6,367 nucleotides of DNA from CAYOBW01 sp964402115 (GCA_964402115.1 CAYOBW010000373.1:1-6367); one strand, 5' to 3'; shown: positions 1-5,698, numbered from the stretch's first letter. Numbers and translations are program-made. The notes: generated from the letters alone by a model not told the origin.

Positions 1-103
1 ACCGGGATCGGATGGCAAACGAAATGCAGCGCCACAGGCGCGCGGGGGTGCAGGGAGCCAGACACAGGGTGCTGCCCTCCCCGTAGCTGCGGATCCCCTC
101 TCC

Positions 104-173
104 CTCGTCCTCGTCCTCTCCCTCGTCCTCGAATCCACCGACGGATACGGAGGCAATCGAGGACGAGGACGAG
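104..173. repeat. Inverted repeat of CTCGTCC / GGACGAG units
   Basis: A perfect 15-base arm at 104-118 (CTCGTCCTCGTCCTC) is matched by its reverse complement at 159-173. A second left arm at 121-132 (CCTCGTCCTCGA) pairs perfectly with 157-168, so two alternative stems compete for the same right-hand strand. The loop contains a small nested pair, ATCC at 133-136 and GGAT at 143-146. Similar CTCGTCC / GGACGAG palindromes occur, as far as I recall, as dispersed repeats in Verrucomicrobiota and related genomes. Its function is unknown. It could be a mobile miniature repeat or an RNA hairpin. Confidence 0.75.
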
Positions 174-378
174 AACGACGATGGGACGACGAGCCAGCGA
201 TGCCCCACCCCACTTTACGACCCCAAACCGCATCTTCCGGGATCCACTGCACGGCGCGCCTGCGCCGCAAAGCCAGTACAGCGGGGGCTACGAACCCGCT
301 GGCGAGGCAGGCGGGACGGATGGGAGGTGAACTCAGCGGCCACCCGTAGACTGCGGGGTGTCTGCGCGGGATCGGAGA

Positions 379-400
379 GGACGGCGCTGGAGCACCGTCC
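379..400. repeat. Short REP-like hairpin
   Basis: GGACGG (379-384) and CCGTCC (395-400) form a 6-bp stem around a 10-base centre, CGCTGGAGCA. The layout, a GG[A/T]CGG arm with TGGA in the centre and a CCG[A/T]CC arm, resembles the hairpin at 5679-5698 at the other end of the window. This suggests two members of one dispersed palindrome family. There is no T-tract, so a terminator role is not supported. Confidence 0.4.
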
Positions 401-544
401 TTCTACGCGCGCCCGCGCGCTCCGGTGCCAGGCACAGGGTGCGTGCTGAGCGAGGGCGGCGGTCGGGCAGGCGGTCGAGACGTAGCGTGTTGGACGTCAA
501 CAGGATGCCGGCTACCACATTTCACGCGGAACCCGCGGCTGGCA

Positions 545-769
545 TCACGAATGACACAGTGCTCCAGCGGGGATGTGGCTCGCATGCCGGCTGTGAACAG
601 GCCGGGGCTTCCGGTTCCCGCGCGGTTGGATCTCCATGACAGCGGGAGCGGGCCGCCGCGACCGTCCGGCGTGTGTCTCCCACCACGGCGGAACGCCTGC
701 GCCGACTTCCGAGGCGCCTTCGGCCTCGCTGTTCTTCTCATACCAACTCTTGGAATGCTCCAGTTTCAT
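545..769 (-). CDS. Small protein translationally coupled to the GNAT gene
   Basis: This is a predicted 74-residue protein of unknown function. Its ATG (769-767) overlaps the stop codon of the acetyltransferase gene in an ATGA arrangement. GAGGTG at 779-774, four bases before the ATG, is a good Shine-Dalgarno embedded in the last GNAT codons. The first 28 or so residues look protein-like (MKLEHSKSWYEKNSEAEG, then EVGAGVPP). I recall small ORFs with a W-Y/F...E...GAG pattern after acetyltransferase genes of this kind, but cannot check this. The remainder is Arg/Pro-rich and overlaps GC-rich repeat-like DNA, so the original C-terminus may have been replaced or frameshifted. No signal peptide or membrane segment is visible. 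It could be an accessory to the acetyltransferase or a decayed gene. Confidence 0.45.
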   Translation of the reverse strand: MKLEHSKSWYEKNSEAEGASEVGAGVPPWWETHAGRSRRPAPAVMEIQPRGNRKPRPVHSRHASHIPAGALCHS

Positions 770-1377
770 TTCGCACCTCGCTTCCGGCGGAATGCCGCCG
801 CCACCTGTGCCGTCATCTCAAAGTACATCAAGCTCTCATGCGCAGAATCAATTCCCAAGGCAGTCATCCCGCACGCCAGTCTGTAGAAGCCCACTGCCTG
901 CGGCAGAGAGTGAAGTCCGACTCTGCCGCGGAAACCAGCGTCTAGACTCAACTGAATCGCCGTATCGACAAACACGCCGCCAACGCCTGTGTAGCGTGGC
1001 GGCTTCTGCACTTCGCTGCGGTTCCACGGCGCGGTCGCGACGAACTCGACGTACACCAAAGGCTTGCCGAACTGCGAAGGGAGCCGCGCAGACTTGAAGT
1101 CGCTCGTGAGCATCAAGCCCTCCAACTCCCCCCGACAGACGATAGCAAATGACTGGTATCCGACCAAGGGCCGCCAGGCATTCGCCTTACGCCGCCAGTC
1201 CCAGTGACCATCTTCCGGCCTACGCGATCGAGCCTGCCCTGCGCAATGAGCCCTCATGACGGGTGTCCAGGTCGCATCCCACATCGCCAGATGAGCGTCG
1301 CTCACTTCGTCGTGCAATTCGCCCGCGACCATCATCCCCGTTGTGATCTCCCTGAGATATACCGTGCTCGTTGTCAT
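766..1377 (-). CDS. GNAT-family N-acetyltransferase
   Basis: This 203-residue cytoplasmic protein has the C-terminal half of a GNAT fold, which transfers an acetyl group from acetyl-CoA to an amine. The acetyl-CoA loop matches the [Q/R]xxGx[G/A] rule as R128-Y-T-G131-V-G133. It follows a strand, VYVEFVATAPWNR (108-120), and precedes a helix at about 134-148. Motif-B-like residues are GLHSLPQAVGFYRLACGM (154-171), in which Tyr165 is in the usual place for the general acid, and the last strand is LMYFEMT (183-189). The N-terminal 100 residues are less typical. The gene begins 3 bp after the RHH stop codon without a good Shine-Dalgarno of its own, suggesting translational coupling. GNAT toxins of TacT/AtaT type are paired with RHH antitoxins but are usually about 160-175 residues. 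An ordinary small-molecule or protein acetyltransferase is the alternative. The acetyltransferase call is firm and the toxin role is inference. Confidence 0.88.
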   Translation of the reverse strand: MTTSTVYLREITTGMMVAGELHDEVSDAHLAMWDATWTPVMRAHCAGQARSRRPEDGHWDWRRKANAWRPLVGYQSFAIVCRGELEGLMLTSDFKSARLPSQFGKPLVYVEFVATAPWNRSEVQKPPRYTGVGGVFVDTAIQLSLDAGFRGRVGLHSLPQAVGFYRLACGMTALGIDSAHESLMYFEMTAQVAAAFRRKRGAK

Positions 1378-1380
1378 GGG

Positions 1381-1599
1381 TCACAAGAGAACCAGTTCGC
1401 TCTTCTCGTGGGTCCTATCGTCTTCAACCATCAATTTGTGGCCGAGTTGAGCCTTGGCATCCACCGCCTGCAACAGCCGCAAAGCTAAACGCATCACCCC
1501 CGTCTTGCTTAAACCTTTCGTCGCCGTCAACGCCTCCAGCGCTGCCATCTCGCGCGGGGTCAGATTCAGCGTCATCGTCCGCTTTTCGTTCGCTTTCAT
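1381..1599 (-). CDS. Ribbon-helix-helix DNA-binding protein, antitoxin-like
   Basis: This 72-residue protein begins at an ATG at 1599. An upstream in-frame TTG at 1617 would add six residues but would run through the palindrome, so I prefer the ATG. The N-terminus has the RHH pattern: a short strand, RTMTLNLT (7-14), an amphipathic helix from PREMAALEAL (15-24), a turn with KGLSKTG (28-34), and a second helix VMRLALRLLQAVDAKA (35-50). The C-terminal tail (51-72) is charged and ends in ELVLL, as expected for a segment that binds a partner protein. RHH proteins bind DNA as dimers and commonly repress their own operon. The GNAT gene follows after 3 bp, which is the antitoxin-before-toxin order of type II modules. 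It is not an obvious DUF1778 protein, so a plain transcriptional regulator remains possible. Confidence 0.82.
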   Translation of the reverse strand: MKANEKRTMTLNLTPREMAALEALTATKGLSKTGVMRLALRLLQAVDAKAQLGHKLMVEDDRTHEKSELVLL

Positions 1600-1613
1600 G
1601 GCAATAGATTGCC
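1600..1613 (-). promoter_or_regulatory. Candidate RHH operator palindrome
   Basis: GGCAAT-AG-ATTGCC is a perfect inverted repeat with 6-base arms and a 2-base centre. It directly abuts the ATG of the RHH gene. RHH repressors bind short inverted or direct repeats near their own promoters, so this is a plausible autoregulatory site. It could also form an RNA hairpin that occludes the start codon. On the minus strand a TGTAAT (1646-1641) might be a -10 element about 40 bases before the ATG, but no good -35 accompanies it. Confidence 0.4.
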
Positions 1614-1678
1614 ACAACTGCCGCGCTACGACAAGTACCCATTACACGTTTATTAGCTAGTTTCCACAGGTTTCTTAC

Positions 1679-1695
1679 GAGGGTTCACAACCCTC
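1679..1695. repeat. Perfect hairpin GAGGGTT-CAC-AACCCTC
   Basis: Seven-base perfect arms (1679-1685 and 1689-1695) flank a 3-base loop. It lies 80 bases upstream of the RHH start on the minus strand and just before the terminase-like remnant on the plus strand. No T-tract follows on either strand, so it does not look like a standard intrinsic terminator. It may mark the edge of a repeat element. Confidence 0.5.
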
Positions 1696-1712
1696 CGCGT
1701 GTTCATGCGTGA

Positions 1713-1865
1713 CGTGAACGTGGCAATGACTGCGTGATGGCCTTGGCGCTGGCGAATCATGGTCGATGGGAGATCGAGTCGGCCGGGAGCATGGCGAGGG
1801 TGCTGGCAGCGAGCGGGCGACGGGGTGGCGAGGTGTCGAGGCGGGAGCGGCAGGTCGTGGGGTAG
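1713..1865 (+). pseudogene. Remnant of a terminase large subunit C-terminus
   Basis: After a TGA at 1710-1712, the plus strand reads through 50 codons to a TAG at 1863-1865. The reading contains GNDCVMALALANHGRWEIES, then AGSMARVLAASGR. Phage-type terminase large subunits often end their RuvC-like nuclease domain with HDD(C/A)VMALALA, in which the Asp residues help bind metal. Here His-Asp-Asp has become Gly-Asn-Asp. There is no start codon, no upstream ATPase or nuclease domain and no Shine-Dalgarno, so this is a fragment rather than a gene. The assignment rests on a short motif. The same 15-mer of DNA recurs at the right end of the window. Confidence 0.45.
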
Positions 1866-2036
1866 GCTGTACGTCCGCCTTGACCGGCAGTGAGACGAGC
1901 AGCGGATCACTGTCGGAGGCGTTGTTGGGTCCTTTCTTTGAGGAATACTGGGGACAGACAGAAGAAGAAAGACTTTCCCGGAAATCACCCTCCGCAACTT
2001 TTTCCAGTAGGTAGAGGGATATTGTGTCCTTAAACC
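1866..2036. other. Intergenic mosaic without a gene
   Basis: No coding region is supported here. The stretch lies downstream of the last minus-strand paralogue and contains the GGAATACTGGGGACAGACA sequence listed separately. I found no convincing intrinsic terminator for the paralogue transcript. The best pairing, CCCTC with GAGGG on the minus strand about 20 bases apart, is weak and has no U-tract. Confidence 0.5.
1942..1960 (+). repeat. GGAATACTGGGGACAGACA dispersed-repeat signature
   Basis: This 19-mer belongs to a type I recall as recurring near REP-associated tyrosine transposases and in intergenic repeats of many bacterial genomes (variants of ATACTGGGGACAGAC). No transposase gene is visible within the window, so if the recognition is right this is a solitary remnant. 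The recognition is from memory and only one copy is present here. Confidence 0.35.
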
Positions 2037-2756
2037 CTACAGGCCGGTGAGGACTGCAGGTTGGTCGTTCGGGATGAGCACCAAGGTGCCCGCCCAACCG
2101 TGGTGCTGGATCTTCAACGTCTCACCCGCCTTGAATTGCTTGGAGAGGATCCCCAACCGGTTGTTGGCTTTGTCTGTGAATGTGAAGCTGAGTTGAAGCA
2201 AGGGTTGCCAACCGTCCTTTTGCAGCTCGGTCGTGGAATTGGCAGCCACAAAAACAACGCCGCCTTTCTTGATTTCCAAGCTCATTTCCGGCGTGTCGCC
2301 GCCGGCGATCTGTGTGAATTGCCAACCGTCGAGCTGTTCAGGCACGCCGGCCCACACAAAACCTCCATTGGAATATGCCGTGGCAGAGTTGCGCAGAAGC
2401 TTGAGCTGAAAGCCGCTGCCCTTGACTTCGAAGACGGCCCGAGGCTGAAGGAAGCTAAGCCGCGCTTGATCGAACTGGATACGTAATTCAACCCGCTTGA
2501 TCAACTGGCCAATTTGAAGCCCTTCTTCAACGTTACCTTCGGTGACAACCTTCGCGGAAGCTGCCCGCAAATCCTTCAAGTACTTCTGCGAGGCTTCAAT
2601 CGTGGCCGCCAGGTGCTTGGCGGAAAGCTCGGTGGTTTCACGTTGGTAGGCATCCAACGCTTCTTTCGCGGCGTCGGACTTGATCTCTTCTGATGCGTCT
2701 GCAAGGATTGCGGCTAGAATGCTGATCGTGACAACAGATATTCTCAACGGACTCAT
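2037..2756 (-). CDS. Secreted coiled-coil/beta-domain protein, no C-terminal module
   Basis: This 239-residue protein is of unknown function. I place the start at the ATG at 2756 because GAGGAG (2768-2763) lies 6 bases upstream and a signal peptide begins at once. A GTG at 2807 would add 17 non-hydrophobic residues. Residues 1-21 form the signal peptide, with probable cleavage after ADA. Residues 30-100 are a charged heptad-like helix (TTELSAKHL, then VEEGLQIGQLIKRVE). Residues 104-228 are the beta-rich domain shared with the two upstream paralogues, containing PRAVF, LRNSATAYSN, GWQFTQIAGGD, GGVVFVAA and HGWAGTLVL. It ends 11 residues later, so it is the minimal form of the family. Against the adjacent paralogue, a hand count gives 127 of 198 identical residues with no gap (residues 31-228). 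It is likely exported to the periplasm or outside the cell. No catalytic motif is visible. Confidence 0.88.
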   Translation of the reverse strand: MSPLRISVVTISILAAILADASEEIKSDAAKEALDAYQRETTELSAKHLAATIEASQKYLKDLRAASAKVVTEGNVEEGLQIGQLIKRVELRIQFDQARLSFLQPRAVFEVKGSGFQLKLLRNSATAYSNGGFVWAGVPEQLDGWQFTQIAGGDTPEMSLEIKKGGVVFVAANSTTELQKDGWQPLLQLSFTFTDKANNRLGILSKQFKAGETLKIQHHGWAGTLVLIPNDQPAVLTGL

Positions 2757-2780
2757 TTCAGACTCCTCGGACTTGATGAA
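2757..2780 (-). promoter_or_regulatory. Strong ribosome binding site deciding a start
   Basis: GAGGAG at 2768-2763 on the minus strand, spaced 6 bases from the ATG at 2756, selects that ATG over the upstream in-frame GTG at 2807. The choice is supported independently by the signal peptide beginning right after it. Confidence 0.7.
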
Positions 2781-2892
2781 GACGCTCTCCGCCCTGCGCA
2801 GGCACACACCTGTCAGAACAAGACGGCAGAAGCAGCTTCATGATAGTGTAGCAAGCCAACACACAGTTCGTGACTCAATGGGGCCAATGGTT

Positions 2893-4140
2893 CTACTCCA
2901 ACTCAAGAAACAGCATTGGCCGAGCAGCCTCATCATGGTGCTCGCGTGTTCCGAATGAACTATGACAATAGCCTCTCTCGTAGAGACATATGGAAAACCC
3001 ATCGCTTGTTTCGGCTTGGCGCTGGACGGCTTCTGCAACATCAAACTCCACAAGATCGCCACTCTTTGGCGCCGGGGCTTGAGCAATTGCTGCGCCTGGA
3101 CGTGGCTTATCTTGCCATGTAAGCGATGACTCCGTCCAATTCCCTTTCTGGGTTGAAAAGAGCTGTATCGGCTCATTCCCCTTTTCTGCTTGAACGCACG
3201 TCAAACGCAGAATGGCGGAATGGATTACCGCCCCTCTTGCCTTGGTAAGGTCAAAGAGGACGTAGCCCATTCTTGTGTTTCCGCTATTATCGTCTTTGAC
3301 CATGAGGGATGGTTCGCGACTGAAGGTCTTGCCCGGCTGACCACGTTGAACGTAACCATCCGCATCAGGCTGCAGGATCAGAGTACGTGCGGAGAGGGCG
3401 CCGAGGCGCGTCATCTCATCGAGGTCCCAGTTCAGTTTCGCAAGCCCCGGTTGCGGAACAAGTACCAAGGTGCCGGCCCAACCCTCGTGCGTGATTTTGA
3501 CCCCTTCGTTAGCGTTGAACGTCTTTGCCAACACAACCAAGCGGTCCCCTGCCTGATCATTGTACGCTAGGCTGACATGCCCGAACCTCAGCCAACCAGC
3601 TCTTTCCAGTTCAGCCGTGAGCTGCGCCGCGACAAAAACAACTCCGGCTTGCTTGATTTCCAGCGCGATGTCCGGGGAGTCGCCGCCGTTGATCTGCGTG
3701 AACTGCCAGCCATCGAGCTGTTCAGGCAGGCAGCCCCACACGAAAGCTCGATTGGAATATGCCGTGGCTGAGGCTCGAAGTAGTTTGATTTCGAAGCCAG
3801 TGCCTTTGATGTCGAAAACGGCTCGAGGCTGAAGAAAGCTGAGCCGCCCTTGATCCTTCTGGATGCGAGACTCAATCCGCTTGATCACGCGGCCGATTTC
3901 AAGACCTTCTTCAACCTTGCCTTCAGTAACGACCTTCGCTGTTATGGCACGCAAATCCAGCAGGCACTTCTTGGCGGCCTCGATCATGCCCACGAGGTGT
4001 TTGGTGGCCAGTTCTGTGGTTTCACTCTGGTATGTGCTTAGGGCTTGTTTCGCAACAGGGCATTCGATTTGCGCACACGCGTCGGTGAGCAGCGTGACCG
4101 CCAGCCCAACAAACAGTACACGTATTTTCCACGGTTTCAT
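2893..4140 (-). CDS. Secreted coiled-coil/beta-domain protein with DNRLRE (CBM96-like) C-terminus
   Basis: This protein has 415 residues. Residues 1-23 form a signal peptide, probably cleaved after ACA. The sequence TDAC is a poor lipobox, so a lipoprotein is less likely. Residues 30-100 form the coiled coil and 104-228 the shared beta-rich domain, colinear with the downstream paralogue. Residues 251-415 match the DNRLRE pattern: LQPDADGYVQ (256-265), LMVKDD (279-284), GYVLFDL (292-298), AILRLTC (309-315), WTESSLTWQDKP (335-346), FDVAEAVQ (366-373) and a final FGTREH with ARPML. DNRLRE modules are beta-sandwiches of secreted proteins, some of which bind carbohydrate (CBM96). No catalytic domain is present, so binding or surface attachment is the inferred role. 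The ATG at 4140 has only a weak AGG upstream. The gene lies 110 bp after one paralogue and 136 bp before the next. Confidence 0.9.
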   Translation of the reverse strand: MKPWKIRVLFVGLAVTLLTDACAQIECPVAKQALSTYQSETTELATKHLVGMIEAAKKCLLDLRAITAKVVTEGKVEEGLEIGRVIKRIESRIQKDQGRLSFLQPRAVFDIKGTGFEIKLLRASATAYSNRAFVWGCLPEQLDGWQFTQINGGDSPDIALEIKQAGVVFVAAQLTAELERAGWLRFGHVSLAYNDQAGDRLVVLAKTFNANEGVKITHEGWAGTLVLVPQPGLAKLNWDLDEMTRLGALSARTLILQPDADGYVQRGQPGKTFSREPSLMVKDDNSGNTRMGYVLFDLTKARGAVIHSAILRLTCVQAEKGNEPIQLFSTQKGNWTESSLTWQDKPRPGAAIAQAPAPKSGDLVEFDVAEAVQRQAETSDGFSICLYERGYCHSSFGTREHHDEAARPMLFLELE

Positions 4141-4250
4141 AGCGACCTAAAGATCTTGACGATCACTTCAGCTAGAGCACCTTGCTTTGAACACTGTGAC
4201 GCCCTCTCCCGGCGCGGCAGGCGGAATCAAACGAAATTCCGATGGCGCGC

Positions 4251-5543
4251 TCAATTGTCCCATTCGCAAATCAGACCGGTGTCCGCGTTTCTGAACATAG
4301 TGACATCGTACATGCACGTCCATTCCGGCTTGATGATGGTGAACCTAAGCTGAGAGGACGAATGGTTGACCCCGGTTCCCCAGCGAAAGAAGGTGGCGTG
4401 TGTGCCGTCCGCGAAACGCCAGTCCATGCGTTTTCGCATGTCGGAGCCGTCCACCCAGAAGTATGGAACCCGGCCGCACGACGACTGGGCCATCTTGCTG
4501 ATGAACTGAAGTTCTTCAAGCGAGTTGACGCGCGCCAGATGCCCCCCCATCGCGGCGCATGTGTTTTGTGCTTCGTAGAAAGACATGGGTTTCCCGGGAA
4601 GGGCCAGATAGAAATGCCCGTTCCAGGCTGCGGCGCCTTGCGGCCAATTTTCCACGCCATCGAGGCCGGGGATCAGACCGCTCAACTGAACCGGGGTGGG
4701 TGTCTGGGTGGCGCTGCGGAGCACCAGGGAGCCTGTCCAGCCGAAATGCGGGACCTTGATGGACTGATCCACCCGAAACGTCCTGGCCATAACGGACATC
4801 TGCTTGTGCGATTGTCCGTAGGTGAATGTGAGAAGTGGGAGCGTTTGCCACCCTTCGCGCTCCAGTTCCGCGGTGCTTTCGGACGCCAGGAAGATGACGC
4901 CGCCACTCTGCGCCGTAATCTTGATCTGGGGCGAATCCCCGCCCGCAATCCGTGTAAACTCCCAACCGGAGAGTGCTTGCGGCACACCGAGCCACGTGTC
5001 CTTGCTATTTGAGAAGGCGGTTGCCGAGTCGCGCAGGGGTTTCCATTCAAACTCGCTGCCCTCCACTTGGAATGCAGCTCGCGGAGACAGGACGCACAGG
5101 AACGCTTCGTCGGCATGCTGAAGCTCTTCGCACTTCTTGATCTGGTTGCCAAGTTCCCCAGCCTTCTGGATCTCGCCGCTTTGGGCGGCGGTTGCCGCTG
5201 CCTGGCGGAGGCTTTGTAGATACTTTGCACGGGCGGCCAAAACAGCCTGCCGGTGATCTGTGGCCAGGCGAATGATCTCCTTCCGGTAGGCTTCATTGGC
5301 GGAGGTGAATTCCGGCGGCATCGCGGCGCGCCCCGTTCCAGTCAAGCCCGGCGCCGGATCCTGCTTCGGAGGCTCAGCCGCGGTCTCTCCTGATGCGAGT
5401 ACAAGGAGTGCGGCCAGCATGCCTATGAGCGCAAGAGCTTTTCTGAGCGGGGTGATGGCATAGCTCGCGGGAAACGATGAGGTTCTCTCAGCAGGCTTCT
5501 CCGGCAGGCAGCCACCAAGACGAGATGGGGAAAGCAATGTCAT
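4251..5543 (-). CDS. Secreted coiled-coil/beta-domain protein with C-type lectin domain
   Basis: This protein has 430 residues. I choose the ATG at 5543, which is preceded by GGAGA (5551-5547) at short spacing, over a TTG at 5561. A long polar N-region (1-35) precedes the hydrophobic core ALALIGMLAALLVLASG (36-52), with cleavage likely near TAA-EPP. Residues 78-147 are the coiled coil and 153-276 the shared beta-rich domain, about 53% identical to the 239-residue paralogue over 90 ungapped positions by hand count. Residues 305-430 form a C-type lectin-like domain: WNGHFYLALPGKPMSFYEA (307-325), AAMGGHLARVNSLEEL (330-345), FWVDGSDM (362-369), DWRFADGTHATFFRW (374-388) and LICEWDN (424-430). 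Cys329 and Cys426 are placed as the conserved outer disulfide, and Cys356 and Cys410 could form the inner one. The usual EPN or QPD sugar-specificity motif is not evident, so calcium-dependent sugar binding is uncertain. Confidence 0.9.
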   Translation of the reverse strand: MTLLSPSRLGGCLPEKPAERTSSFPASYAITPLRKALALIGMLAALLVLASGETAAEPPKQDPAPGLTGTGRAAMPPEFTSANEAYRKEIIRLATDHRQAVLAARAKYLQSLRQAAATAAQSGEIQKAGELGNQIKKCEELQHADEAFLCVLSPRAAFQVEGSEFEWKPLRDSATAFSNSKDTWLGVPQALSGWEFTRIAGGDSPQIKITAQSGGVIFLASESTAELEREGWQTLPLLTFTYGQSHKQMSVMARTFRVDQSIKVPHFGWTGSLVLRSATQTPTPVQLSGLIPGLDGVENWPQGAAAWNGHFYLALPGKPMSFYEAQNTCAAMGGHLARVNSLEELQFISKMAQSSCGRVPYFWVDGSDMRKRMDWRFADGTHATFFRWGTGVNHSSSQLRFTIIKPEWTCMYDVTMFRNADTGLICEWDN

Positions 5544-5615
5544 CAGTCTCCAGCATCCCAAGGCTGTGTTCTGGTGTCAATGCCGAAATTCAGGGGCCGA
5601 CTGCCTCCCCCCGAT

Positions 5616-5629
5616 CCATGAAACCATGG
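5616..5629. repeat. Small hairpin upstream of the lectin gene
   Basis: CCATG (5616-5620) and CATGG (5625-5629) flank the loop AAAC. It lies 72 bases upstream of the minus-strand lectin-protein start. The stem is short and could be chance. It is listed because two stronger hairpins follow in the same upstream region. Confidence 0.3.
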
Positions 5630-5656
5630 GGTTCGCATGATCTGACCCACATGGAC

Positions 5657-5676
5657 GGCCGGCTTCAACGCCGGCC
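5657..5676. repeat. Perfect GGCCGGC-TTCAAC-GCCGGCC hairpin
   Basis: Seven-base perfect arms (5657-5663 and 5670-5676) surround a 6-base loop. It sits 2 bases from a second hairpin of the same size, so the pair looks like a REP-type doublet. It is about 114 bases upstream of the lectin-protein start. It could be a dispersed repeat or a structure in the 5' leader. No T-tract is present. Confidence 0.6.
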
Positions 5677-5678
5677 GC

Positions 5679-5698
5679 GGTCGGGGTGGAACCCGACC
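5679..5698. repeat. Perfect GGTCGGG-GTGGAA-CCCGACC hairpin
   Basis: Seven-base perfect arms (5679-5685 and 5692-5698) surround a 6-base loop containing TGGA. It is paired with the neighbouring GGCCGGC hairpin and resembles the hairpin at 379-400 in arm composition and central TGGA, which supports a dispersed REP-like family. Confidence 0.6.

Larger units (their letters stand above)
1..544. other. Gene-poor GC-rich flank with palindromic repeats
   Basis: No convincing coding region is seen here. The open frames on both strands are rich in Arg, Pro, Gly and Ser, lack recognisable domains and overlap one another, as expected for GC-rich non-coding DNA. The stretch contains a large CTCGTCC-type inverted repeat and a short hairpin, listed separately. 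It lies downstream of the minus-strand RHH/GNAT operon, so it could hold that operon's 3' end, but I see no hairpin followed by a T-tract. Confidence 0.6.

Noticed and set aside
104..132. Possible CRISPR or tandem array from the repeated CTCGTCC units
   Set aside because: The units are short, contiguous and form an inverted repeat. There are no spacers of regular length and no cas genes.
425..886. Plus-strand open frame of 153 codons
   Set aside because: It overlaps the GNAT gene antisense, is Arg/Pro/Ser-rich with no domain, and looks like an open frame caused by high GC.
1641..1669. Sigma-70 promoter for the RHH operon (TGTAAT as -10)
   Set aside because: No -35 hexamer of reasonable quality lies 16-18 bases upstream, so it is not listed as a feature.
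2061..2486. Plus-strand open frame antisense to the 239-residue paralogue
   Set aside because: It is a mirror of a well-supported coding region. A similar antisense frame appears over the homologous part of the neighbouring paralogue.
2757..2807. Upstream GTG start for the 239-residue paralogue
   Set aside because: It would put 17 polar residues before a good signal peptide, while the ATG at 2756 has a GAGGAG ribosome binding site at ideal spacing.
4069..4140. Lipoprotein signal (TDAC) in the DNRLRE protein
   Set aside because: Asp at -2 and Thr at -3 do not fit the lipobox consensus, and ACA followed by Gln is a better signal peptidase I site.
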